In this document: one piece after another, positions 44,790-53,817 of the stretch | Numbering within the stretch: the stretch's first letter is position 1 | Layout of the letters: every line of letters begins with the position of its first letter | NCBI GenBank assembly: GCA_964410965.1 | Contig: CAYPIY010000007.1 | Coordinates: 1 to 64,000 of the forward strand | Direction: 5' to 3' | Source of the DNA: JBBIRG01 sp964410965 | GTDB taxonomy: Bacteria; CLD3; SB21; JBBIRG01 | Length of the DNA: 64,000 nucleotides | The notes under the pieces: model-generated | Database searches by the model: none | Seen by the model: the letters and a program-made list of their open reading frames with translations, nothing else | Told to the model about the DNA's origin: nothing | Position numbers and translations under genes: made by a program

Positions 44790-45413
44790 TCAAATTACAG
44801 AATCAACCGTTTTCCGGATAATTTCACCCGTAAAACCTCTCTGTTCGAGAAACCGCCAGAGTTTCTGGCGAATGATATCCGGGTCCTGATCTTTAAGTGT
44901 TTTCATTTTTTTTAATGCCGCTTGCTTTGCCTGCGCATCCTGATCAGCCGTGATCTGCGATAAAACTTTTTCAGCAACCGTTTCGCTGATGCCTTTTTTC
45001 CTGAGTTCATATCGTAACTTGATTTCGCCGACCGGTTTTTTCTTCATTATTTGTTTTGCGAACAGAAGCGCAAAATGCCCGTCATCCAGATAACCCTGGT
45101 CCCGAAGATGAGCAATCGCGCTGCCCACGGCGGTTTCGGAGAAACCCTTGCGGATGAACCGGTCGCGAAGTTCCTTTTCGCTGCGTATGCGGCGCGAGAT
45201 CAGGTCCAGCGCGGACTGCAGAACCGTTTTTTCCTCGTCATACAGTACGATGGACTGCCACTGATCCTCTGCCATCACATCATCCGCATGGAGGCTGAAA
45301 AAGAGGACGGTATCCGCCTGAACGGTTTTTTCCCGGCCGTCATCAAGCCTGACCTGATAAAAAACCGTCTTCCGGTTTTTCTGCTTTACGATTTCCAGGG
45401 ACAGGATTCGCAT
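44790..45413 (-). CDS. recX: RecX family regulatory protein
   Basis: 207 residues. RecX proteins bind RecA filaments and limit recombination. The three-helix repeats are visible: 'ALDLISRRIRSEKELRDRFI', 'AIAHLRDQGYLDDGHFALLF' and 'RYELRKKGISETVAEKVL', ending with 'IIRQKLWRFLEQRGFTGEII'. The N-terminal ~70 residues form an extra beta-rich part ('RKTVFYQVRLDDGREKTVQA') seen in the longer RecX forms. recA is not nearby and no SOS box is evident. Confidence 0.9.
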   Translation of the reverse strand: MRILSLEIVKQKNRKTVFYQVRLDDGREKTVQADTVLFFSLHADDVMAEDQWQSIVLYDEEKTVLQSALDLISRRIRSEKELRDRFIRKGFSETAVGSAIAHLRDQGYLDDGHFALLFAKQIMKKKPVGEIKLRYELRKKGISETVAEKVLSQITADQDAQAKQAALKKMKTLKDQDPDIIRQKLWRFLEQRGFTGEIIRKTVDSVI

Positions 45414-45424
45414 GGATTCCGTGA

Positions 45425-46048
45425 TTATTTTTCGCCGCCCGGCACCAGGTGCAGACAGACTTTCTCGGCGAGTGTTACCACCGTACGGTCATCGAGAATT
45501 CCTGTGGAAGGAAGGAGGTTGATTTCCTGGAATTCTTTCAGCGCTTTCTCGGTGATGTCGCCGAACACTCCCGACGGATCTCCGCTGACAGGATATCCCA
45601 GCAGGCTCAGGTCGGATTTCAGCCGGGTGACAGATTTTCTAGTAAGTTCGTCCATATCGCCCTTCCGGAGGCGCTGTCCCCTGTAGCGCATGGGATCGAA
45701 AGATTTCCAGTTCTGCATCAGTTCGGATTCCTCCAGCGCTTTTTCGATCGCTACGGCGGTTTTCTTCCCGACCACTCCGTCGGCGAGCATGCCGTGATCC
45801 GACTGAAAAGCCTTCACCGCACGCTGGGACTGTTCCTGATATTCACCGGTCACACCGCCGTATTTATCGAAATACACGCCGTATCCGAGATAGTACAGGT
45901 CATACTGAAGGAGCATGATCCATTCGGCATAGAGTTTTCCGGACATTCCCTTCTCCATGACAAATCCGTTATAACGGTTTTGCGAAACAGCGGAACAAAG
46001 CCACCCCGCGGCGAATATGAGGCAAATCACATAAAACGTTTTATTCAT
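45425..46048 (-). CDS. Exported protein with two peptidoglycan-binding-like domains
   Basis: 207 residues with an N-terminal signal (MNKTFYVICLIFAAGWLCSA). Two PG_binding_1-type three-helix units are visible: 'LLQYDLYYLGYGVYF' to 'RAVKAFQSDHGMLADGVVG', and 'LKSDLSLLGYPVSGDPSGVF' to 'ALKEFQEINLLPSTGILDD'. No catalytic domain is present, so it may anchor something to the cell wall or act as an adaptor. It lies 11 bases before recX in the same run. Confidence 0.85.
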   Translation of the reverse strand: MNKTFYVICLIFAAGWLCSAVSQNRYNGFVMEKGMSGKLYAEWIMLLQYDLYYLGYGVYFDKYGGVTGEYQEQSQRAVKAFQSDHGMLADGVVGKKTAVAIEKALEESELMQNWKSFDPMRYRGQRLRKGDMDELTRKSVTRLKSDLSLLGYPVSGDPSGVFGDITEKALKEFQEINLLPSTGILDDRTVVTLAEKVCLHLVPGGEK

Positions 46049-46113
46049 TCCGTATCTCCGGTTAATGGGCTATTGAAGGAATATAACAAAAAACGGGCGC
46101 GGATGGAATATTT

Positions 46114-46767
46114 TTATTCGGAAAAAGAAAATTCGTGCAGGACCTTGTATTCCGGGCCCTGAGGGCTGAGAAAGCTCCGGTACAGCCGGATATGAGTCAC
46201 GTTTTGAGTGATTCCTCCGCAGATTTCACTGATTTCACGCCCGATTTCTTTGGCATCGATCGCGGTGGCCGGGTTGTTACGGGGCGTGAAATCCCTGACG
46301 CGGCCGAGTGTAAGATGAGGGGAGAATCTTTTTTTCTCCGGTTCCATACCGGCGGTCCGGGCGGCGTCTTCAAGTTTTTTCTGAAGAACAAATAAATCGT
46401 CCGGGCACAGGCAGCCCGCCCAGATCACACGAGGGTCTTCGCAGGACGGAAAACAGCCGAAACCGGCAATCCCTACCGTTAGCGGTCTGCAGAAGCCTGT
46501 GAATGAGCAATGCCCGGGAATCCCGTCCAGTTGCTCCTGTGAAATATTCCCCAGAAAACGGAGCGTCAGGTGAATCTGCGCGGGGTTGACCCAATTCACC
46601 CTGTAACCCGAAAAACGAGGCTTCAGGAGATCCTGTATTTCCCGGAGGACTTTTTTTACGGGGGCATCAAAGTCGATTGCGAAAAAAGCGCGGATATTCC
46701 TGTCCGGATCATCCGGTTGGGTTTTTCCTCTGTTCCCGCGCGAACGTTTTTGTCTGGGAAAACTCAT
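46114..46767 (-). CDS. thpR: RNA 2',3'-cyclic phosphodiesterase ThpR (2H family)
   Basis: 217 residues of the 2H phosphoesterase superfamily, formerly called 2'-5' RNA ligase. Both catalytic HxTx motifs are present: HLTLRFLG and HLTLGRV, with 'RAFFAIDFDAPVKKVLREIQ' at the start of the domain and 'LYRSFLSPQGPEYKVLHEFSF' at the end. A basic stretch of ~25 residues precedes the domain (RQKRSRGNRGKTQ). The first HLTLRFLG is preceded by 'VNWVNPAQI', as in other ThpR proteins. Confidence 0.93.
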   Translation of the reverse strand: MSFPRQKRSRGNRGKTQPDDPDRNIRAFFAIDFDAPVKKVLREIQDLLKPRFSGYRVNWVNPAQIHLTLRFLGNISQEQLDGIPGHCSFTGFCRPLTVGIAGFGCFPSCEDPRVIWAGCLCPDDLFVLQKKLEDAARTAGMEPEKKRFSPHLTLGRVRDFTPRNNPATAIDAKEIGREISEICGGITQNVTHIRLYRSFLSPQGPEYKVLHEFSFSE

Positions 46768-46779
46768 GATTGCCGCTTT

Positions 46780-47475
46780 TCACCTGATGACGATGGAATA
46801 ATCCATCCGATGTTCTTTTTTCAGGTTCTGTCCGGCCGCCGACGCCTGGTCTTTATCGGCGTAGGAACCGATCAGAACGGTAAATAATTTTTTGCCGTTT
46901 ACGGTTTTCTCGCCGATGGTGACATCCGCCAATCCTTTTACCCGGAGCGTTTTCGCGTGCTGTTCGGCGTTGCTTCTTGCGGAAAAGGCCCCGACCTGGA
47001 GCGCGTACGTCACAGCGCCTGTATCGCCCTGCACCGTGCCGGTTTTACCGGATTCATTGCCGGGAAGCAGCTGAGCCGCACGCGCAAGAAGCCCGGATCC
47101 GGGATAGTTTTTCCTCATCAGAAGATAATGGCTCTCCGCGGCCTGATACGTTCCCAGCGCCGCGTGGTACTGGATGATCCTGAAAAGACTGTGTTCGGCG
47201 AAAAGATGATCCGGATATTTCCGGAATACATGATCATACGTCTTCACCGCTTCCGTCCCGTCCGGATGGAACAGAGCCGTAAGATACATGACTTCGGGCG
47301 AATGGGAATATTTCTTCTGATACAGCGGAAGCGTTTTTTCCAGGGAATCGGTGTCGCCGGACTGCCAGAGACCGACAAGCCTTTTGAGATCCGGATCGCT
47401 GACGGTCTGCGCAGGCAATACCGCCGTCCCCAGAATAACGCCGAGTAAAACCATGAAACAGCGGGTTTTAATCAT
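46780..47475 (-). CDS. Exported SPOR-domain protein with TPR-like region
   Basis: 231 residues with a cleavable signal (MIKTRCFMVLLGVILGTAVL, AQ). The middle has TPR-like helices ('HSLFRIIQYHAALGTYQAAE'). The C-terminal ~75 residues are a SPOR domain: 'TYALQVGAFSARSNAEQHAK', 'VTIGEKTVNGKKLFTVLIGS' and 'AGQNLKKEH'. SPOR domains bind glycan strands stripped of stem peptides at division sites. The role is inferred to be envelope or division related. The gene is 12 bases upstream of thpR. Confidence 0.9.
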   Translation of the reverse strand: MIKTRCFMVLLGVILGTAVLPAQTVSDPDLKRLVGLWQSGDTDSLEKTLPLYQKKYSHSPEVMYLTALFHPDGTEAVKTYDHVFRKYPDHLFAEHSLFRIIQYHAALGTYQAAESHYLLMRKNYPGSGLLARAAQLLPGNESGKTGTVQGDTGAVTYALQVGAFSARSNAEQHAKTLRVKGLADVTIGEKTVNGKKLFTVLIGSYADKDQASAAGQNLKKEHRMDYSIVIR

Positions 47476-47551
47476 GTCTGATCCGTTGATTTGGCTGACG
47501 CTGTATTATCATGACAAAGAGTAGGACAAAAAAATGTTATTATCAATAAAT

Positions 47552-47974
47552 TCATCTCTCTCTGTCCGGATTCCGGTATCCAAAATCAGTGACTTTCCAG
47601 TCCATGCGTAACTGCCGGGCAAGTACGACAAATCCATGATCCTGACTTGACATCCGGTAATCCCGGTCTGCAGAGAATAGCAGAAAATCATACGAAGCGT
47701 TTGAATCGCTGACGAGGGAATCATAGAATATTAAATTCACCCGAATGTTGTCGGTCTGAAGTGAGCTGTCGACAGGCCGGTTTTGCTGAAACGCGATATG
47801 ATTCCTGATTTTCACGGCGGCCATGCTGTCCGTCAGCGTTTCCGCGAGCGCATAATCAGCGCAGACAAAAAACGCGTCTGCGAAACAGCGGGCTGTTTCC
47901 GGGACGGACGGTTGTTTCTTGCCGGAGCATGAAAAGATGGCCGTCAGCAGGCATAGGATGATCCGGCGCACCAT
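47552..47974 (-). CDS. Small lipoprotein, uncharacterised
   Basis: 140 residues from the ATG at 47974, which overlaps the last base of the era stop. The signal is short and ends TAIFSC (Cys16), then SGKKQPSVPETARCF. The remainder ('DAFFVCADYALAETLTDSMA', 'DYRMSSQDHGFVVLARQLRM', 'DWKVTDFGYRNPD') resembles an NTF2-like or DUF4878-type fold, with helix, long helix and beta strands, but this is weak. The frame continues upstream into era without support. Confidence 0.72.
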   Translation of the reverse strand: MVRRIILCLLTAIFSCSGKKQPSVPETARCFADAFFVCADYALAETLTDSMAAVKIRNHIAFQQNRPVDSSLQTDNIRVNLIFYDSLVSDSNASYDFLLFSADRDYRMSSQDHGFVVLARQLRMDWKVTDFGYRNPDRER

Positions 47975-48870
47975 TATTTGTATCCCAGCGAACGCAGAAG
48001 CGCGCCGTTCTTGCGCCAGTTTTCTTTCACCTTCACCCAAAGCTCCAGAAAAACCGGACGGTCCAGGAACCGCTCAATATCCTTCCTCGCCAATTCCCCG
48101 ATGTTTTTCAGCGCCTGTCCCTTGTGACCGATCAGGATTCCTTTCTGGCCCGGACGTTCCACATAAATCACCGCGCGGATAAAATCTTTCCTGTCCTCCC
48201 GTTCCCTGAATTCCTCGATCATGACCTCGGTCGAGTAAGGGACCTCTTTTTCATAGGATTCGAAGATTTTCTCGCGTATGATCTCGCCGACGAAGAACCG
48301 CTCGGGCTGTTCGGTCAGGGTATCCGGCGGATAAAACGGAGGCGAAACCGGCAGGTTCTGCAGGATGCAGGCCATCAGGCGGTCCAACCCGTCGGACGTG
48401 AGAGCGGAAACCGGAATGATTTCCCTGAACAAATGATATTCATCCAGGGCGGCGATCTTAGGCAGGAGTTCATGCTTGGGAACGATGTCCACTTTGTTCA
48501 GAGCCGCGATCACCGGGCAGCGGCCGGACTGCAGAGACTGCAAAACCTGTTCGGGAATGTAAATGTCCCTGTCGGCAGAATCGAGAATCATAAGGATCAG
48601 GTCGGCCGATTCCATGACCTGGCGCATGATGTTCATCATGGCTTCCTGGAGCGGATACTTCGGGGTGAGAATGCCCGGGGTATCGAGGAAGACGACCTGC
48701 GCATCAGGCCGGTTGCAAATGCCCATCACGCGCCGCCTTGTGGTTTGCGGGCGAGCGGACACGATCGACAGTTTCACATTCAGGATCTGGTTCATCAGCG
48801 TGGATTTGCCTGCGTTGGGCTTTCCGATGATCGCGACGTAACCCGATCGGAAATTTTCTCCGGCGTTCAA
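47974..48870 (-). CDS. era: GTPase Era
   Basis: Era is a small GTPase that binds 16S rRNA and assists 30S assembly. The 298 residues show G1 GKPNAGKST, G2/G3 with DTPG in 'FLDTPGILTPKYPLQEAMM', G4 NKVD and the SALTSDG G5, then the KH domain: 'FIRAVIYVERPGQKGILIGH', 'GQALKNIGELARKDIERFL' and 'VFLELWVKVKENWR'. The length is typical. It lies between a THEP1-like gene and a lipoprotein gene in a tight run. Confidence 0.97.
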   Translation of the reverse strand: MNAGENFRSGYVAIIGKPNAGKSTLMNQILNVKLSIVSARPQTTRRRVMGICNRPDAQVVFLDTPGILTPKYPLQEAMMNIMRQVMESADLILMILDSADRDIYIPEQVLQSLQSGRCPVIAALNKVDIVPKHELLPKIAALDEYHLFREIIPVSALTSDGLDRLMACILQNLPVSPPFYPPDTLTEQPERFFVGEIIREKIFESYEKEVPYSTEVMIEEFREREDRKDFIRAVIYVERPGQKGILIGHKGQALKNIGELARKDIERFLDRPVFLELWVKVKENWRKNGALLRSLGYK

Positions 48871-48871
48871 G

Positions 48872-49390
48872 TCATTTCTCCTGTTTGGTAAAATGGGTTA
48901 CAGCCATCTGAACGATCTCATCGCGGTTGTGAGATGTGACCGCGACGATTTCCGCGTCGGCCCTCCGGTGAATGGCCTCAATCAGGGCATGCCCGCGGCG
49001 GGCGATCGTGCCCAGAAAACAGAACTGATCCAGCCACTCCCCTGTTTTCAGCGTAAACAGCCCGGACAGGCAGAACAGCGGGCCGAGTTCGTCGATCACC
49101 ATCCGCCGGTTTTTTTCCGGAGATTCAAAAGCCTGCAGAAAAAACCGGTCGAAAGCGTGCACATCCAGCATGTAATCCGAAAAGGAACCGGCCAGGCCGC
49201 GCTGTTTGGGAATATCCAGCGACAGGCCGTTCAGCGATTTCAGCCTCATCCCCTGTTTGACGTTCTGATGAAATACATTCTCCGTGATAAAACCGGACCA
49301 ATGACCCGGTAAAGACTGGATGATCCGCTGCACCGCTGTAGTTTTTCCTACCGTGGGCAGGCCTGTAATGAAAAAGTGCCTCCGGTTCAT
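48872..49390 (-). CDS. THEP1-like nucleoside-triphosphatase
   Basis: 172 residues of the NTPase_1 (THEP1) family. Visible are the P-loop 'FFITGLPTVGKTTAVQRII', 'WSGFITENV', 'GMRLKSLNGLS' and the Walker B-like 'VIDELGPLFCLS'. Members hydrolyse many nucleoside triphosphates slowly. The family's role is unclear; human and thermophile members are known. It overlaps the upstream GWxTD gene by four bases and starts one base from era, so the three are co-translated. Confidence 0.88.
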   Translation of the reverse strand: MNRRHFFITGLPTVGKTTAVQRIIQSLPGHWSGFITENVFHQNVKQGMRLKSLNGLSLDIPKQRGLAGSFSDYMLDVHAFDRFFLQAFESPEKNRRMVIDELGPLFCLSGLFTLKTGEWLDQFCFLGTIARRGHALIEAIHRRADAEIVAVTSHNRDEIVQMAVTHFTKQEK

Positions 49391-50730
49391 CGCCTGCGCT
49401 GAAACACGTAATTTTCAAATTCAAGGCGGCTGGTGGGATGAAGCTCGTAATCGTCGAATCCGTAGTTGTCGAAAAAAACCAGCTTGAGATTCGCTTCGTA
49501 ATAGTACCAGATTTCGTAGGGTTTGGTGTCCATCTCGAAAGGATACCGCTCGATCCCGTCGGGCGAATCCATGATCACGTACACCATGCCGCGGTCGGTT
49601 TCCCAGCCTTCCTTGTAGCCGGACGTGAAATAACGGTTCGCGTAACTGACCCGGCGGTAATATTCTTCCATGAGTTCGTTCCGGTCGGTATCCGGCGTCG
49701 GGTCTTTCGCTTTCCAGAAATCGGTGAAGAACTGATCCTTTTCCTTCTGGGTACCTTTCAGGATTTTGCCCAGATTGACGCTGCGGGCGACGTGTCTCAT
49801 CTGCTTGATGGCGGCGTCCAGGTCAAACGCGCCCGATGTGCCCCAGTTGGTGAAATTAGCGGAGCGCACATCAAATAAGGAACGGGAGGAAGCCCTGTCG
49901 GCCCCTCTGGCGACGCTGACCTCAAGGATATAACGGCCATACGTCAGCTGCGTCTTGTCGATCGAGAACGAAGAAAACGTCTGGTACTGGTGAACCGTCT
50001 TGGACATGGAATCCTGGGCGAGGATTTTCTGGTTCTTATCCATAACCCTGTACCGGATCCGGACGCTCTCGCTGTCGGAAAAACCGTTCAGCGAAGTGTC
50101 CCTGAATTTCGACGCAAACCGGCTGTTGTAAATTTCAAAATAGACCTGATAGGATTCATATTCGCTGTCAAAACTCCGGAAGACGTTGGGTACAATATTC
50201 ACGATGTCGTTGGCCGTGTCCTTCTGGATCTTGTCGGCAAAGATCAGATCGCTGACCGCTACCGGCTTATCCCGGAAAATCCGGACCGGAGCGTCGGTCT
50301 TGCGCTGCCCGAAATTACCGGTCTCTTTGTCCGTGACGGTGACGGACATTTCATAACTTCCCGGAGGAAGATTGAAGGTTTTACGGCTGAAATGAAACCG
50401 GGTGTCGGAAACCGTCTCGTTATAGGAATGCAGGATCAGGCTTTTATCCTCGATCGCGCGTTCGATCAGTTTGTTTTTTTTGTCATATAAAGCGAATACG
50501 ATCTCATACTGTGCGCGAAACTGTTTGTCGTTTTGTTTGATGAACACCAGCTCGCTGTGGGCGATTTTCACAAAAACCTCCAGGCGCCCGCGGGCCGTAT
50601 CAGCCGATGCAAAATTGACGGCATCGATGAAGAAAGCCGGCCCTCCTCCGGATTTGCCGGTCTGCAGTTGCCCCATTCCCGGGTCCGGAAACAGGATCAG
50701 AAGGGTTAGAACCGCAAATATTTTTCTCAT
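49387..50730 (-). CDS. GWxTD-domain exported protein
   Basis: 447 residues with a signal peptide (MRKIFAVLTLLILFPDPGMG). The N-terminal ~270 residues are beta-rich ('FVKIAHSELVFIKQNDKQFR', 'RKTFNLPPGSYEMSVTVTDK'), with two Ig-like halves. Then comes the GWxTD domain: 'FTDFWKAKDPTPDTDRNELM', 'VSYANRYFTSG', 'GWETDRGMVYVIMDSPDGIE' and 'YEIWYYYEANLKLVFFDNYG'. Here the motif is the exact GWxTD form. The family is typical of FCB bacteria, of unknown function. It overlaps both rimO and the THEP1-like gene. Confidence 0.9.
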   Translation of the reverse strand: MRKIFAVLTLLILFPDPGMGQLQTGKSGGGPAFFIDAVNFASADTARGRLEVFVKIAHSELVFIKQNDKQFRAQYEIVFALYDKKNKLIERAIEDKSLILHSYNETVSDTRFHFSRKTFNLPPGSYEMSVTVTDKETGNFGQRKTDAPVRIFRDKPVAVSDLIFADKIQKDTANDIVNIVPNVFRSFDSEYESYQVYFEIYNSRFASKFRDTSLNGFSDSESVRIRYRVMDKNQKILAQDSMSKTVHQYQTFSSFSIDKTQLTYGRYILEVSVARGADRASSRSLFDVRSANFTNWGTSGAFDLDAAIKQMRHVARSVNLGKILKGTQKEKDQFFTDFWKAKDPTPDTDRNELMEEYYRRVSYANRYFTSGYKEGWETDRGMVYVIMDSPDGIERYPFEMDTKPYEIWYYYEANLKLVFFDNYGFDDYELHPTSRLEFENYVFQRRR

Positions 50731-52103
50731 AATGACCTGCTTATCGTTTTAATTTCTTTCAACATCCCTGCCCGGCGGCCAACCAGATCATACTCGTACG
50801 CGTCCGTTATATCAATGTCCGAAAACTGACCGGTGTAAATTCCCGGTTCTTCGCTGATGATGACTTCGTGGTCGATCTCGGGCGCATCATGAACGGTCCG
50901 TCCAAAGTACGTATTATCTTCTTTTCTGTCAACCAATACTTTTATGGTACGGCCGACCTTCTCCTGATTCAGCCGGTAAGAAACGGGCTGCTGAAGGGCC
51001 ATCAGTTCGTCGAATCTTTCCTGCCTTATCTTTCCTGCAACCTGAGGTTTGAGACGATATGAATAAGTTCCGTCCTCTTTTGAGTACGGAAACACCCCCA
51101 GCCGGTCGAACTGAAAATCACGGACAAACGCGCACAGCTCCAGGAAATCCTTCCGGGTTTCACCCGGATGGCCTACGATCACGGACGTACGTACAGCTGC
51201 TCCGGGAAGGAACCGGCGAATCCGTTCCAGCGCCAGCCGAATGGTGGCCGGCGGGGTTCCGCGGCGCATCCTTTTCAGCACCCTGTCGGAAATGTGCTGA
51301 ACGGGGACATCGATGTACGGACAGATTTTGGGCAATTCTCCCATCGCCTTCAGGAGGTCTTCGGAAATCAGGGTCGGGTAAAAATACATCAGCCGGATCC
51401 ACTTAAGTCCACTGACTGTATGAAGCTTTTCAAGAAGCCGGATTAACGGGCGGTTATCTCTTTTTAACTCATGGATCCGGTCAAATCCGTACGCGGTGGT
51501 GTCCTGTGAGACCAGGATCAGTTCTTTCACTCCGGTTTCGGCCAAGCGCCCGGCCTCTGCGATCAGCGTTTCCGGGTCTTCACTGACAAGCCGGCCGCGA
51601 ATGGAGGGTATGGCGCAGAATCCGCAGCGGTGGTTGCAACCGTCGGAAATTTTCAGGTAGGCAAAATGTCCGGGATTCAAGAGCTTCCTCTGAAGCCGTT
51701 CCGATGCCGCGGCCTGATGTCCGAGATCGCTGACGATTTTCCGGGTATCGCGCACCCCATAGAACCGGTCCACCTCAGGAATTTCCTTTTTCAATTCCAT
51801 CCCGTACCGCTGCGACAAACATCCCATTACGATGATCTCTTTCGGGTTCCCGCCTTCTGCGGATTGATCCTTCAGTTTCACTGCGGCGAGAATCTCCCGG
51901 ACCGATTCCTCTTTCGCACTATCAATGAATCCGCAGGTGTTGATGATGATGGTATCGGCTTTCCGGGGATCATCAGTCATGACATGGCCGGACAACTGCC
52001 CGATTAATTTTTCCGAGTCAACCTGGTTTTTCGGGCATCCGAGCGACACGACATGAATGACGCGCTTGCGGAAGGATTCGTCCGGTCTGTTTTTTTTGCT
52101 CAT
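50727..52103 (-). CDS. rimO: Ribosomal protein S12 methylthiotransferase RimO
   Basis: This radical SAM enzyme puts a methylthio group on Asp88 (E. coli numbering, S12). The 458 residues show the N-terminal [4Fe-4S] domain ('VVSLGCPKNQVDSEKLIGQL', 'IIINTCGFIDSAKEESV', 'MGCLSQRY'), the radical SAM motif CNHRCGFC, 'SIRGRLVSEDPE', 'LVSQDTTAYG' and the C-terminal TRAM domain ('IKVLVDRKEDNTYFGRTVHD'). The SQDTxxYG motif separates RimO from MiaB. It overlaps the GWxTD gene by four bases. Confidence 0.96.
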   Translation of the reverse strand: MSKKNRPDESFRKRVIHVVSLGCPKNQVDSEKLIGQLSGHVMTDDPRKADTIIINTCGFIDSAKEESVREILAAVKLKDQSAEGGNPKEIIVMGCLSQRYGMELKKEIPEVDRFYGVRDTRKIVSDLGHQAAASERLQRKLLNPGHFAYLKISDGCNHRCGFCAIPSIRGRLVSEDPETLIAEAGRLAETGVKELILVSQDTTAYGFDRIHELKRDNRPLIRLLEKLHTVSGLKWIRLMYFYPTLISEDLLKAMGELPKICPYIDVPVQHISDRVLKRMRRGTPPATIRLALERIRRFLPGAAVRTSVIVGHPGETRKDFLELCAFVRDFQFDRLGVFPYSKEDGTYSYRLKPQVAGKIRQERFDELMALQQPVSYRLNQEKVGRTIKVLVDRKEDNTYFGRTVHDAPEIDHEVIISEEPGIYTGQFSDIDITDAYEYDLVGRRAGMLKEIKTISRSL

Positions 52104-52160
52104 GCAGGCATTTCAGATTTTAAATATACTCCGCAAGAATCGGATCACACAGAAAAATTA

Positions 52161-52742
52161 TTAAGGTTTTACAAACTCATTTACGAAATATTCATGTATT
52201 CTCGGATCATCCGTCAGTTCGGGGTGAAACGTCGTAACGAGAACCCGGTCCTGCCTTGCAGCGATGATGGTTTCATCCAAAGTCGCAAGAACCGTGACGT
52301 GAATTCCCGCTTCAACGATTTTCGGTGCGCGGATAAATACGGCATGATAGGTTGCGGACTCGAGACCGGTAAAATGAATATTGCGTTCAAAACTGTCCGC
52401 CTGCCGTCCGTAGCCGTTCCTCGACACCGTGATATCAATCAGACCGAAACTGAACTGGCGGTTGTGCTCGACGGCAGCGGCGACCAGGATCGCTCCGGCG
52501 CAGGTTCCGTAAACGGCACCGCCTTCTGCCGCAAAACGCCGTATCGGCTCGGCTAGGTCAAACGCCTGAATCAGCTTGATGAGCGTCGTGCTTTCCCCGC
52601 CGGGAATGATCAGCCCCTGAACGATCTGGAGGTCATCGGGAAGCCGGACCTGAATGTTCGGCACATCGATCCGGTCGAGCATGCCCTGATGGGCCTCAAA
52701 ATCGCCCTGAAGCGCCAGAACACCTATGACTGGTTTTTTCAT
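52161..52742 (-). CDS. pdxT: Pyridoxal 5'-phosphate synthase glutaminase subunit PdxT
   Basis: 193 residues. PdxT frees ammonia from glutamine for PdxS. Motifs are 'IGVLALQGDFEAHQGMLDRI', 'GLIIPGGESTTLIKL', the nucleophile elbow 'VYGTCAGAILVA' (Cys), and His/Glu in 'TTFHPELTDD'. The length is normal for the family. It lies 112 bases after pdxS in the same direction, a wider gap than in most pdxST operons, but without a visible terminator. Confidence 0.96.
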   Translation of the reverse strand: MKKPVIGVLALQGDFEAHQGMLDRIDVPNIQVRLPDDLQIVQGLIIPGGESTTLIKLIQAFDLAEPIRRFAAEGGAVYGTCAGAILVAAAVEHNRQFSFGLIDITVSRNGYGRQADSFERNIHFTGLESATYHAVFIRAPKIVEAGIHVTVLATLDETIIAARQDRVLVTTFHPELTDDPRIHEYFVNEFVKP

Positions 52743-52854
52743 CGCCGTTCTTTCTGATCATTACAAGTAATTTGGCCTCATTGCCGGCGCATCCATCAGA
52801 ATTTTGATTTCGCAGACTTCTATGAAAATGCGTCCGTAAAAAAATCAAGGGTAT

Positions 52855-53781
52855 TTACCAACCCCGGCCGGCGAGCAGTTCGCTTTCGGGCAGCGAGGAA
52901 ATATTGATCCCTACCATCGCCTCTCCGAGCCCTTTGGAGACTTCCGCGAGGATTTGCGGGTCCTGGAAATACGTTGCGGCCTTGACGATCGCTTCGGCGC
53001 GCCTGGCGGGGTTCCCGGATTTGAAAATCCCGGATCCGACAAACACCGCTTCGGCGCCAAGCTGCATGACCAGCGCTGCGTCCGCAGGCGTGGCGACTCC
53101 TCCCGCTGAAAAATTGGGGACCGGCAGGCGTCCGTTTTTCGCGACCCAGCGGACCAGTTCATACGGCGCGCCCATATTTTTTGATTCCGTCATCAGTTCG
53201 TCCTCGCCCATCACGGTGAGTTTGCGGATGTGCCCGACGATCGACCGGATATGCCGGACGGCTTCGACCACGTTGCCCGTTCCGGCTTCGCCTTTGGTCC
53301 GTATCATCGCCGCGCCTTCGCCGATCCTCCGCAAAGCCTCTCCGAGATTGGTCGCGCCGCACACGAACGGGATCTTGAAATCATGCTTGTAGATGTGATA
53401 CGCCTCGTCCGCCGGCGTCAGGACTTCGCTCTCATCGATGAAATCCACACCCAGCGATTCCAGGATCTGAGCTTCCACAAAATGCCCGATCCGGGCTTTC
53501 GCCATGACGGGTATCGTGACGGTGTTCATGATCTGAAGGATCATCTCCGGGTCGCTCATGCGCGCCACGCCGCCGTCCTTTCGGATGTCTGCGGGTACGC
53601 GTTCGAGAGCCATGACCGCGCACGCGCCGGCCTCCTCCGCGATCCTGGCATGATCCGCGTTGACCACGTCCATGATCACGCCTCCTTTGAGCATTTCGGC
53701 CAGGCCGACCTTGACCTTAAAAGTCCCTTTCAGGACGGGATCTTCCGTCCGGTGCTCGCCGATGGGTAATTTGTCGCTCAT
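52855..53781 (-). CDS. pdxS: Pyridoxal 5'-phosphate synthase lyase subunit PdxS
   Basis: 308 residues of the highly conserved PdxS barrel, which builds PLP from ribose 5-phosphate, glyceraldehyde 3-phosphate and ammonia. Visible: 'LAEMLKGGVIMDVVNADHAR', 'ALERVPADIRKDGGVARMSD' (shortened here), 'VPVMAKARIGHFVEAQILES' type stretch, 'CGATNLGEALRRIGEGAAMI', 'RTKGEAGTGNVVEAVRHIR', and 'NFSAGGVATPADAALVMQLG'. It is preceded by the EamA transporter gene after 36 bases and followed by pdxT. Confidence 0.97.
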   Translation of the reverse strand: MSDKLPIGEHRTEDPVLKGTFKVKVGLAEMLKGGVIMDVVNADHARIAEEAGACAVMALERVPADIRKDGGVARMSDPEMILQIMNTVTIPVMAKARIGHFVEAQILESLGVDFIDESEVLTPADEAYHIYKHDFKIPFVCGATNLGEALRRIGEGAAMIRTKGEAGTGNVVEAVRHIRSIVGHIRKLTVMGEDELMTESKNMGAPYELVRWVAKNGRLPVPNFSAGGVATPADAALVMQLGAEAVFVGSGIFKSGNPARRAEAIVKAATYFQDPQILAEVSKGLGEAMVGINISSLPESELLAGRGW

Positions 53782-53817
53782 GAAATTATCCTTTCAAAAA
53801 AGGGGAATATATCGTTT

